Positions 1 to 5,252 of a stretch of DNA of 6,005 nt are shown piece after piece. The stretch spans positions 1 through 6,005 of the forward strand of contig CATJWA010000231.1 in assembly GCA_949744025.1 (NCBI GenBank), written 5' to 3'. Origin of the DNA: an uncultured Eubacteriales bacterium (GTDB lineage: Bacteria; Bacillota; Clostridia; Oscillospirales; Oscillospiraceae). The position numbers were made by a program, and so were the translations under genes. The notes beneath the pieces were generated by a model, which worked only from the letters and a program-made list of their open reading frames with translations, did no database searches and had not been told where the DNA came from. Every line of letters starts with the position of its first letter. Position 1 is the first letter of the stretch.

Positions 1-1482
1 CAGCATACGCTTGGTGCCCTCGCGGCAGGGGACGCATTTGCCGCAGCTCTCGCGCTGAGTGAAGCTCATGAAGAAGCGGGCAACCTCTACCATACAGGTA
101 TCCTCGTCCATGACAACAAGGCCGCCGGAGCCAATCATGGCGCCTATTTTTGTCAGAGAGTCGAAGTCCATGCGGCTGTCGAGCTGTTCGGCGGTCAGGC
201 AGCCGCCGGAGGGGCCGCCTATCTGCACGGCCTTGAACTTCTTGTCTCCCTGACAGCCGCCGCCGATATCAAAGATGACCTCGCGCAGTGTGATGCCCAT
301 GGGAACCTCGATAAGTCCGGTGTGCCTGACATTGCCGGTCAGGGCGAAGGCCTTGGTGCCGGGGCTCTCGGGCGTGCCTATGGAGCGGTACCAGTCCGCG
401 CCGTTTTTGATGATGAGCGGCACGTTGGCGAAGGTTTCGACGTTGTTGAGCACGGTGGGCTTGGCCCACAGGCCCTGCTCCACGGTGCGCGGAGGCTTGA
501 CGCGCGGCATACCGCGCTTGCCCTCTATGGAGGCGGTCAGTGCCGAGCCCTCGCCGCAGACGAAGGCGCCCGCGCCGCGGTTGATGTGCAGGTGGAAGGA
601 AAAGCCGGTGCCGAGGATGTTGTCGCCCAAAAGCCCGAGCTCCTGCGCCTGCTGTATGGCGATTTTCAGACGGCGGATGGCCAGCGGGTATTCCGCGCGG
701 ACATATATGTAGCCCTCCTGCGCCTGCACGGCGTAGGCCGCTATCATCATGCCCTCAATCATTCTGTGCGGGTCGCCCTCCATGACGCTGCGGTCCATGA
801 ACGCGCCGGGGTCGCCCTCGTCTCCGTTGCAGACGACATAGCGCTCCTTTTCCTCCTGCGAGGCGACCTGACGCCACTTCTTGCCGGTGGGGAAGCCCGC
901 GCCGCCGCGGCCGCGCAGACGGGAGTGGTCTATCGTATCTATAACCGTCTCGGGGAGCATCTCGAAAAGAACCTCCTCAAGGGATTCATAGGCTCCAACG
1001 GCAAGGGCGTCCTCGATGTTTTCCGCGGCAATATGGCCGCAGTTTTGCAGCACAAGGCGGGTCTGCTTGGCATAAAAGGGGATGTCCTCCTGCGCGCGGT
1101 AGACGGTTTCACCCTCGTGGTACATCAGGCGCTCGACGGGGCGGCCGTGGAGGATGGTTTCCTCGAAAATTTCGTCGCAGTCGTCTAATTGGACCTTGAG
1201 ATAAAGATAATTATACGGCTCGATACGCACAAGCGGTCCCATTTCGCAAAAGCCGTGGCAGCCGCTGTGCTTGACGCCGATATGGGCAATCTCCTCGCCT
1301 ATTTTGACCTCGACATTTTTTCGGTCCTTTGCCAGTTCGGCGAAGCGCTGATAGAGCTTGTCGGAGCCGCCGGCGAGGCAGCCGGTGCCGCCGCAGACGA
1401 GCACGCGGACGGACTCGGCATTGTGCTTATCCCTGCACTGCTGGCGCAGGAGCTGTAGCTGTGTTCTGTTTTCAAGCTTCAT
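1..1482 (-). CDS. hydB: NuoF/HydB-like flavoprotein subunit, partial (C-terminus off window)
   Basis: This is the NADH/NADPH-binding, FMN and Fe-S subunit of a soluble complex, most likely an electron-bifurcating or NADP-reducing [FeFe]-hydrogenase (HydB/HndC). Its 494 visible codons stay open to base 1. Domains in order: a thioredoxin-like [2Fe-2S] domain with C30-x4-C35 and C75-x3-C79; the Complex I 51-kDa flavin/NAD domain with GRGGAGFPTG at 191-200, CNGDEGDPGAF at 218-228, and CGEGSAL at 309-315 followed by ASIEGKRGMP; then the start of the [4Fe-4S] site, C480-x2-C483-x2-C486 (SCGKCVPCREGT). The fourth cysteine, and the extra ferredoxin domain usual in HydB, would lie beyond the left edge. 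The ATG overlaps the upstream gene's TGA by 4 bases (ATGA) and has an AGGTGA ribosome site at 1494-1489, so translation is coupled. The fused N-terminal 2Fe-2S domain argues against respiratory NuoF. A formate-dehydrogenase-linked NuoF remains possible because the catalytic subunit is not visible. Confidence 0.93.
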   Translation of the reverse strand, partial: MKLENRTQLQLLRQQCRDKHNAESVRVLVCGGTGCLAGGSDKLYQRFAELAKDRKNVEVKIGEEIAHIGVKHSGCHGFCEMGPLVRIEPYNYLYLKVQLDDCDEIFEETILHGRPVERLMYHEGETVYRAQEDIPFYAKQTRLVLQNCGHIAAENIEDALAVGAYESLEEVLFEMLPETVIDTIDHSRLRGRGGAGFPTGKKWRQVASQEEKERYVVCNGDEGDPGAFMDRSVMEGDPHRMIEGMMIAAYAVQAQEGYIYVRAEYPLAIRRLKIAIQQAQELGLLGDNILGTGFSFHLHINRGAGAFVCGEGSALTASIEGKRGMPRVKPPRTVEQGLWAKPTVLNNVETFANVPLIIKNGADWYRSIGTPESPGTKAFALTGNVRHTGLIEVPMGITLREVIFDIGGGCQGDKKFKAVQIGGPSGGCLTAEQLDSRMDFDSLTKIGAMIGSGGLVVMDEDTCMVEVARFFMSFTQRESCGKCVPCREGTKRML

Positions 1483-1958
1483 TTTGCCTCACCTCGCAGT
1501 TCGTTGACAAGCGCCACGGCCTTGTCGGGGTCCATCTGTGGGTAGACCACATCGTTTACAGTCACGGCGGGGGCCAGACCGCAGGCGCCGAGGCAGGAGA
1601 CCGTCTCGACGGTGAACAGGGCGTCGTCCGTGGTCTGTTTTTTCCGGCTGAGGCCCAGCTCCTTGTACAGAGCCTCTAAAACGGGCGCGGATTTGCGCAC
1701 GTGGCAGGCGGTTCCGTCGCACACGCGGATGACGTACTTGCCCTTGGCCTCAAAGGAGAAGTTGACATAGAAGCTGGCGACGCTGTAGGCCTTGGCCTCG
1801 GAGATTCCGAGCTTTTTAGCTATGTAGTCGAGCAGCTCCGGAGGGACATAGCTGTACTCCTCCTGGATGTCCTGGATGATGGGTATAAGAAAACGCTCCT
1901 CGGGGCGGTATTCGCTGATAATGGAATCCGCTTTTTCGTAAAACGCGGGGTCCAACAT
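1479..1958 (-). CDS. hydC: NuoE-like [2Fe-2S] subunit (HydC/HndA type)
   Basis: This 159-residue thioredoxin-fold [2Fe-2S] protein is the 24-kDa-type partner of the flavin subunit encoded directly downstream. It passes electrons between FMN and the other Fe-S centres of a cytoplasmic hydrogenase or dehydrogenase complex. An N-terminal helical region (about residues 1-70) ends in the family-typical ASFYVNF at 61-67. The four cluster ligands follow the canonical spacing: C80-x4-C85 (VCDGTAC) and C122-x3-C126 (SCLGACGLAP). The length is normal for the family. The ATG start is supported by GGAGG at 1970-1966 with a 7-base spacer. It is the first gene of a minus-strand operon and overlaps the next by ATGA. 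The gene pair, and the fusion of a second 2Fe-2S domain to the partner, favour the HydA-HydB-HydC type; that a hydrogenase catalytic subunit follows is inference. Confidence 0.93.
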   Translation of the reverse strand: MLDPAFYEKADSIISEYRPEERFLIPIIQDIQEEYSYVPPELLDYIAKKLGISEAKAYSVASFYVNFSFEAKGKYVIRVCDGTACHVRKSAPVLEALYKELGLSRKKQTTDDALFTVETVSCLGACGLAPAVTVNDVVYPQMDPDKAVALVNELRGEAK

Positions 1959-1965
1959 GGCATTG

Positions 1966-1970
1966 CCTCC
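1966..1970 (-). promoter_or_regulatory. Ribosome binding site of the NuoE-like gene
   Basis: On the minus strand GGAGG lies 7 bases before the ATG at 1958. It selects this ATG over a nearby out-of-frame ATG at 1963-1961, which sits only 2 bases from the GGAGG. Confidence 0.8.
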
Positions 1971-2001
1971 TTCAGCCTGTAAATTTCGCAGGATTTATTT
2001 T

Positions 2002-2030
2002 AATATACACCATTTCAGGAGCTTTTTCAA
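2002..2030 (-). promoter_or_regulatory. Predicted sigma-A promoter of the NuoE/NuoF-like operon
   Basis: Read on the minus strand, TTGAAA (2030-2025) and TATATT (2007-2002) are separated by exactly 17 bases. Transcription would start near 1995, about 37 bases before the ATG of the NuoE-like gene. Each hexamer is one or two mismatches from consensus, and the local sequence is AT-rich as expected. No experimental support is available. Confidence 0.6.
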
Positions 2031-2035
2031 CTTTA

Positions 2036-2053
2036 ATGTGAAAAAATAAACTA
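2036..2053 (-). promoter_or_regulatory. Possible Rex-like operator upstream of the hydrogenase-type promoter
   Basis: The plus-strand half-sites ATGTGAA (2036-2042) and TAAACTA (2047-2053), split by AAAA, resemble the Rex pattern TTGTGAA-N4-TTAACAA/TTCACAA at roughly 11 of 14 arm positions. The site lies 5 bases upstream of the -35 box of the NuoE/NuoF-like operon. Rex is the NADH/NAD+-sensing repressor that controls many clostridial redox and hydrogen genes, so the position suits the gene content. The match is imperfect and falls in AT-rich DNA where chance hits are common. Confidence 0.25.
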
Positions 2054-2093
2054 AGAAAGTTTCACTATCATATACAGGAGAGACAAAAAATAC

Positions 2094-2122
2094 TTGTATG
2101 AGGGCTGCGGCAGGTGTAAACT
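2094..2122 (+). promoter_or_regulatory. Weak candidate promoter for the 176-residue protein gene
   Basis: TTGTAT (2094-2099) and TAAACT (2117-2122) are separated by 17 bases, which would place the start of transcription near 2129 and leave a leader of about 55 bases. Both hexamers deviate from consensus, so this is only the best candidate I see in the divergent region. Confidence 0.3.
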
Positions 2123-2183
2123 ATAGCCGGCGTCGGGGGAGGATTTCCGGCGCGGCGAACAACAACAATCAGGAGGGGATTAA

Positions 2184-2714
2184 ATGGGACTGTTTTCAAA
2201 AAAGCCGAAGGAGCTGGAATACGACGCTGAGGAGTGCAGCCGCAAAAAGGCGCGTATGCGCGAGATGTTCAACGAGGCTGTACCCGACGGCGGCAGCTAT
2301 GAGCTTATTCACGCCACGCAGACAAGCACCAAGTTTGAGCAAGGATTTATTTTTGATACCAACACCACGACATTTTACCACTACATAGTAGGCTACCGAA
2401 AAAGCGACTGGAAGGTAGTTATGGTTCAGATAGACCGTGAGCTTACGGTGCACAGCGACGCTGTGTACGTTGAAATGGACAAGGTTGTGGGGGCGCACTA
2501 CAACCCAAAGTATTTGCAGGTGTGCCTGACCTATGTAAAGGGATATCCCGATTATGGTGAGATTCTCAATATCGGCGACACGGGCAGTAAAACCGTTGCC
2601 GGAATACCCAACACTGTGCAGCAGGAGGAGCCCGAGGCGTTTCTTGACTTCATTGAAGGCTTGAGAGGCAGACTTGAGCAGCAGGGCTACAAGCAGGAGA
2701 AATGGAAAAGATAA
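2184..2714 (+). CDS. Uncharacterised 176-residue cytoplasmic protein
   Basis: I do not recognise the family. The start is secure: AGGAGGGG at 2171-2178 lies 5 bases before the ATG. The product has no signal peptide, membrane segment or cysteine cluster (only C18 and C114). Residues 1-30 are highly charged and probably helical. Residues about 38-135 alternate hydrophobic and polar positions, as in a beta-rich domain (FYHYIVGY at 64-71, WKVVMVQID at 76-84, YLQVCLTYV at 110-118). The C-terminal part ends in a predicted amphipathic helix (EAFLDFIEGLRGRLEQQ, 151-167). A strand-rich core closed by one helix would suit a PH-like fold, but that is speculation from pattern alone. The gene stands alone: it is divergent from the NuoE-like operon and convergent with the DUF169 gene, and ends at a strong terminator. 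Codon use matches its neighbours, so it looks like a real, expressed native gene. Confidence 0.85.
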   Translation: MGLFSKKPKELEYDAEECSRKKARMREMFNEAVPDGGSYELIHATQTSTKFEQGFIFDTNTTTFYHYIVGYRKSDWKVVMVQIDRELTVHSDAVYVEMDKVVGAHYNPKYLQVCLTYVKGYPDYGEILNIGDTGSKTVAGIPNTVQQEEPEAFLDFIEGLRGRLEQQGYKQEKWKR

Positions 2715-2717
2715 ATA

Positions 2718-2755
2718 CAAAAAATGAGAGGTTTTCAATGACCTCTCATTTTTTG
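2718..2755. terminator. Bidirectional intrinsic terminator
   Basis: A perfect inverted repeat has arms at 2718-2732 and 2741-2755. The core is ATGAGAGGT/ACCTCTCAT, flanked by six A on the left and six T on the right, with an 8-base loop. Read either way it gives a stem followed by a T-run, so it can end both the plus-strand gene stopping at 2714 and the minus-strand DUF169 gene stopping at 2759. Confidence 0.92.
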
Positions 2756-2758
2756 CAT

Positions 2759-3517
2759 TTATGACTTTGTCAGCATCAAATCGGGGGTGAGCTCGGCCCA
2801 GTGGTCTATGCGGCGCTGAAGCTCGTCCTGGTCGTCGGGACGCATGGAAATGGGAACCCACGGCATTTCGGACAGGGCGGTGGTTATCTCGTCTATCTTC
2901 TGGAAGGGAATTGTGATTACCTCCATGCCGTCGGGGAAGGGCTTGCGGACCTTCTGGCCGTGGTGCGTGCCGACGAGGGTATGGTTTATCTTACCGCTTA
3001 TGTAGGGATAGACAAATTCCCAGGAGCAGCCCATGACGTGGGTGTCCTTGCTCTCCCACAAGTCGCCTGAAATGTAGCTGTTGGCGCGCATGAGAATGTC
3101 TGTCTGGCGCACGTCGGCCACGACGATGATAAGGTCGGGGTCAAAGTCACAGAGAGCGACGGGGGCGAAGGTGGCATAGTTTGCCGCGCCGCGGTTGAAG
3201 CGGGGGTTGGTATAGTACAGGCGGGAGTTGGCCGCGGGGGTGCGGAACACCTCAAAGTCAAAGCCGGCGCGGCCGCTGCTCTCAAACTGGGGCATATCGA
3301 CCATGCCGAGCACCATCTTGCCGACGCAGTCGTCGTCGTCCGCGGTGACATAGAACTTGCGGTTCGAGTCCTGGGCCTCCTTGACGAAGGAGCAGAAGGC
3401 CATCTGCTTGCCGACGGGCTCCACGCCCTCGGGCTTGTCAAAGGAAAATTTGACAGCTACGGGAGCAAGCTTGAAATCAAGCTTGGCGAACATTTCTTTG
3501 GTCAAATTGCTGAGCAT
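2759..3517 (-). CDS. DUF169 family protein
   Basis: This 252-residue soluble protein is assigned to the DUF169 family from its overall pattern. An N-terminal APVAVKFSF (18-26) is followed by a first conserved cysteine in MAFCSFVKEA (C42), then ADDDDCVGKMVLGM with C64, a central YATFAPVALCDFDPDLIIVVAD segment (C123), and VMGCSWEF with C164. DUF169 proteins are common in anaerobic bacteria and archaea; their biochemical role is not established to my knowledge. The conserved cysteines suggest metal or Fe-S binding or thiol chemistry, but this is inference. The start is well supported: AAGGAGGT at 3531-3524 is a full anti-SD match 6 bases from the ATG. The gene is monocistronic, with its own strong promoter and a terminator right after its stop. 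No signal peptide or membrane segment is visible, so it should be cytoplasmic. Confidence 0.88.
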   Translation of the reverse strand: MLSNLTKEMFAKLDFKLAPVAVKFSFDKPEGVEPVGKQMAFCSFVKEAQDSNRKFYVTADDDDCVGKMVLGMVDMPQFESSGRAGFDFEVFRTPAANSRLYYTNPRFNRGAANYATFAPVALCDFDPDLIIVVADVRQTDILMRANSYISGDLWESKDTHVMGCSWEFVYPYISGKINHTLVGTHHGQKVRKPFPDGMEVITIPFQKIDEITTALSEMPWVPISMRPDDQDELQRRIDHWAELTPDLMLTKS

Positions 3518-3523
3518 GTGCGT

Positions 3524-3531
3524 ACCTCCTT
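3524..3531 (-). promoter_or_regulatory. Consensus ribosome binding site of the DUF169 gene
   Basis: AAGGAGGT on the minus strand is a full-length Shine-Dalgarno match with a 6-base spacer to the ATG at 3517, which suggests efficient translation and fixes the start. Confidence 0.88.
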
Positions 3532-3547
3532 GAGTATTATTTAGTTA

Positions 3548-3577
3548 ATTGTATAGCAGGTGATGCGCCGGTGTCAA
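3548..3577 (-). promoter_or_regulatory. Strong predicted promoter of the DUF169 gene
   Basis: On the minus strand a consensus TTGACA (3577-3572) is followed by overlapping -10 candidates: TATACA (3555-3550, 16-base spacer) and TACAAT (3553-3548, 18-base spacer). The transcript would start near 3542, about 25 bases before the ATG. An inverted repeat abuts the -35 box on its upstream side. Confidence 0.8.
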
Positions 3578-3593
3578 TACAAAGTAATTTGTA
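3578..3593. promoter_or_regulatory. Inverted repeat abutting the DUF169 promoter, operator candidate
   Basis: TACAAA (3578-3583) and TTTGTA (3588-3593) form a perfect 6-bp-arm inverted repeat around GTAA. It sits immediately upstream of the TTGACA box of the DUF169 gene. Its size and symmetry suit a dimeric helix-turn-helix regulator (for example MarR- or TetR-like), but no such regulator is encoded in the window and the assignment is inference. Confidence 0.4.
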
Positions 3594-3632
3594 CTCGCTC
3601 AGGAAAATTTGTGAAAACAGGGCCGGAAAAGC

Positions 3633-3670
3633 AAAGCGCGCCTGCCGCGAAGAAGCGGAAGGCGCGCTTT
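3633..3670 (-). terminator. Intrinsic terminator of the small lipoprotein gene
   Basis: The arms AAAGCGCGCCT (3633-3643) and AGGCGCGCTTT (3660-3670) pair over 11 bp. After one mismatch they continue as CCGC/GCGG (3645-3648 with 3655-3658) around a 6-base loop. On the minus strand the stem begins 9 bases after the lipoprotein stop codon and runs into TTTGCTTTT. It also gives TTTT on the plus strand, but no plus-strand gene needs it. Confidence 0.85.
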
Positions 3671-3679
3671 TATTGCAGC

Positions 3680-3847
3680 TTAGCTGTTGTCCTGATTTTC
3701 CTTTTCCCTTTCAATCTCGTCGATAAGCTGCTGAAGTTCCTCGTCGGTCAGGTCGGTGGAGGTGGCGGGGGTGGAGTCCTTCTTGTCACAGGCGCACAGG
3801 CTCAAGAGCATGACTGCCGTGATAAACAAAAGAGAGATTTTTTTCAT
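3680..3847 (-). CDS. Small predicted lipoprotein, 55 residues
   Basis: A short gene encodes MKKISLLFITAVMLLS followed by the lipobox LCAC (residues 17-20). This gives a basic n-region (KK), a hydrophobic core at 4-17 and a lipidation cysteine at C20; C18 is also present. Cleavage would leave a 36-residue mature peptide anchored to the outer face of the cytoplasmic membrane. That peptide has a Ser/Thr/Pro linker (25-33) and a very acidic, probably helical tail with LTDEELQQLIDEIEREKENQ (33-52). Start evidence: AAAGGAAA at 3863-3856 with about a 10-base spacer, a promoter 43 bases further up, and a strong terminator just after the stop. I recognise no family. It could be an envelope-associated small protein; no function can be read from it. 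The complete promoter-RBS-signal-terminator set makes it a convincing gene despite its size. Confidence 0.85.
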   Translation of the reverse strand: MKKISLLFITAVMLLSLCACDKKDSTPATSTDLTDEELQQLIDEIEREKENQDNS

Positions 3848-3889
3848 AGTTTCAGTTTCCTTTGCGTTTTTGGCGTTTCATATTTATTT

Positions 3890-3918
3890 ATTATCCCTCA
3901 ATTTTTTATTTTTTGCAA
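3890..3918 (-). promoter_or_regulatory. Predicted promoter of the small lipoprotein gene
   Basis: On the minus strand TTGCAA (3918-3913) and GATAAT (3895-3890) are separated by exactly 17 bases. Transcription would start near 3883, leaving a leader of about 36 bases before the ATG at 3847. The spacer and flanks are strongly A/T-rich. Confidence 0.65.
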
Positions 3919-4027
3919 GTCCAAGTAAAAAAAGAAAGAAATTTTAAGAAAAACAAAATCTTTCGGCGTCAATGGCCTCACGTTTGGCGCCAATTATGAA
4001 CAATATGTCAAATTACAGCCACAGCGC
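3919..4027. other. Non-coding spacer between divergent lipoprotein and hrcA promoters
   Basis: No gene is supported from 3848 to 4172, a stretch of 325 bases. The left part holds the lipoprotein promoter and the right part the hrcA promoter, CIRCE and leader. In between are an A-rich tract (about 3926-3960) and a perfect 10-bp palindrome, TTGGCGCCAA, at 3984-3993, for which I can assign no role. Confidence 0.6.
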
Positions 4028-4056
4028 TTGACAAATGGTCCTGATAGTGGTAAATT
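4028..4056 (+). promoter_or_regulatory. Promoter of the hrcA-grpE-dnaK operon
   Basis: A consensus TTGACA (4028-4033) is followed after 17 bases by TAAATT (4051-4056). This is a vegetative sigma-A-type promoter, as is usual for CIRCE-controlled operons, which need no heat-shock sigma factor. The left CIRCE arm starts within the -10 box, so HrcA bound there would block RNA polymerase. Transcription would start around 4063, leaving a leader of about 110 bases. Confidence 0.88.
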
Positions 4057-4081
4057 AGCACTCGTAGGGCAAGAGTGCCAG
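4055..4081 (+). promoter_or_regulatory. CIRCE operator, HrcA binding site
   Basis: The left arm TTAGCACTC (4055-4063) matches the CIRCE consensus exactly. A 9-base spacer (4064-4072) follows, then GAGTGCCAG (4073-4081), which matches seven of nine bases of the consensus GAGTGCTAA. Arm length, spacer length and location over the promoter of hrcA are all diagnostic. The operator mediates autorepression of the operon by HrcA; in known systems GroEL assists HrcA folding and repression is relieved by heat or misfolded protein. Confidence 0.95.
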
Positions 4082-4159
4082 CAAACTGATAATTTGACTG
4101 CCAGCGGGCAAGCTATCCACGTTGACGCGGTCTGTCAGGACGGCGCACAGGTTCGCTTG

Positions 4160-4164
4160 GGAGG
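4160..4164 (+). promoter_or_regulatory. Ribosome binding site that fixes the TTG start of hrcA
   Basis: GGAGG, within a longer purine-rich GGGAGGGGA, lies 8 bases upstream of TTG 4173. No ATG or GTG lies in frame nearby, so this site decides the unusual start. Confidence 0.82.
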
Positions 4165-4172
4165 GGAGCTCA

Positions 4173-5252
4173 TTGGAATTAAGCGAGAGGAAGAAAAAGA
4201 TTCTCGCCGCGGTTGTTGACGAGTACATCGCCACGGCCGAGCCGGTCGGCTCAAAGCATATTGCCGAAAAATCCGGTTTGGAGGTCAGCTCCGCTACAAT
4301 AAGAAACGAGCTGGCAGAGCTGACGACCATGGGTTATCTCCAGCAGCCGCACACGAGCGCGGGGCGCGTTCCGACTGCGCAGGGCTACAGGATATACGTG
4401 AATGAGCTCATGCAAATGCAGAAGCTCTCCGAGGAGGAGACGCAGGCAATAAACCGCAGTCTGGACGACAGGCTCCGTCAGCTTGACCGTCTGGTTAGCG
4501 ACGTAGGCAAGCTGGCCGCGGAGATGACCAATTACCCCGCCTTGACACTGACGGCGAAAGCACCGTCCACAGTCAAGCGCTTCGACCTTATTTACGTTGA
4601 CTCAAACACTTTCATAATCGTTGCCATGCTCAGCGACAACACGGTGAAAAACAAGCTTGTGCATCTGCCGTTTTCGGTGGAGCAGAGCATGGTGCAGAAG
4701 CTCTCGACCGTTTTCAACGCCTCGTTTACGGGTATAACCGAGGAACAGATAAGCCCGATTCTTATATCATCGGCCGAGCGCTCAACGGGCGACACTATGG
4801 GCCTGACGGCGGTTATCGCCGCGTTTGCGATAGAGATACTCTCAGAGGAGAAGGCGGCGCAGGCCGCGCTCTCGGGCGGAGCGAAGCTTTTGCAGCTGCC
4901 GGAGTTCCGCGACCCCGACAAGGCGCACAAGGTTATGGATTACCTGTCGGACGCCGAGCACCTGTACAATCTGCCGGGTATGGACTTCGGGGACGATTTG
5001 AAGGTGCTCATCGGTCCGGAGAACATAGCGGAGGAGCTCAAGGACTCCAGCGTGATATTGGCAAAATACAATGCCGGCGACGGGATGCAGGGCATCATCG
5101 GAGTGGTGGGGCCCACGAGAATGGACTATTCCTCAGTCGCGGCTAAGCTCAGCTACATTGCCGACGGACTGAGCAAGGCGCTTTCGGGCAGCGGAGGAGA
5201 CAAGGCGCTGCCGGGCTTTGGCAAGCTTATGATAAAGGATACCAACGAATAA
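4173..5252 (+). CDS. hrcA: Heat-inducible transcription repressor HrcA
   Basis: HrcA represses heat-shock chaperone operons by binding CIRCE as a dimer. The 359-residue product starts LSERKKKILAAVVDEYI right after Met-Glu, the classical family N-terminus. A winged helix-turn-helix spans about residues 1-75 (VGSKHIAEKSGLEVSSATIR, NELAELTTMGYLQQPHTSAG, then RVPTAQGYRIYV). A central dimerisation/GAF-like region follows, and the C-terminal signature includes GPENIAEELKDSSVILAKY (281-299) and GIIGVVGPTRMDYS (307-320). The start is TTG at 4173, because GGAGG at 4160-4164 lies 8 bases before it and it yields the family N-terminus. A longer reading from TTG 4122 has no ribosome site and adds 17 unconserved residues. 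Length is slightly above the usual 340-350, through a GS-rich C-terminal extension after about residue 336. It is the first gene of the operon with grpE and dnaK. Confidence 0.97.
   Translation: MELSERKKKILAAVVDEYIATAEPVGSKHIAEKSGLEVSSATIRNELAELTTMGYLQQPHTSAGRVPTAQGYRIYVNELMQMQKLSEEETQAINRSLDDRLRQLDRLVSDVGKLAAEMTNYPALTLTAKAPSTVKRFDLIYVDSNTFIIVAMLSDNTVKNKLVHLPFSVEQSMVQKLSTVFNASFTGITEEQISPILISSAERSTGDTMGLTAVIAAFAIEILSEEKAAQAALSGGAKLLQLPEFRDPDKAHKVMDYLSDAEHLYNLPGMDFGDDLKVLIGPENIAEELKDSSVILAKYNAGDGMQGIIGVVGPTRMDYSSVAAKLSYIADGLSKALSGSGGDKALPGFGKLMIKDTNE

Noticed and set aside
322..1188. Long plus-strand open frame of 288 codons
   Set aside because: It lies antisense to the NuoF/HydB-like gene, whose Fe-S and flavin motifs are unmistakable. 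The frame is open only because of the GC-rich codon bias of the real gene.
2098..2388. Plus-strand frame starting at ATG 2098
   Set aside because: The nearest purine-rich site is too far upstream, the frame covers the candidate promoter and the true ribosome site, and it then overlaps the 176-residue gene out of frame.
2196..2861. Minus-strand open frame of 221 codons across the 176-residue gene and the terminator
   Set aside because: It runs through the bidirectional terminator and overlaps two better-supported genes. It has no good ribosome site and its product resembles no family.
3852..3881. Nine-codon basic leader peptide (MKRQKRKGN) just before the lipoprotein gene
   Set aside because: It would start almost at the predicted transcription start and has no ribosome site, and so short a frame is expected by chance.
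3560..3928. Plus-strand open frame of 122 codons across the terminator and lipoprotein region
   Set aside because: It reads through a strong terminator stem and lies antisense to the lipoprotein gene, and has low-complexity glycine runs and no ribosome site.
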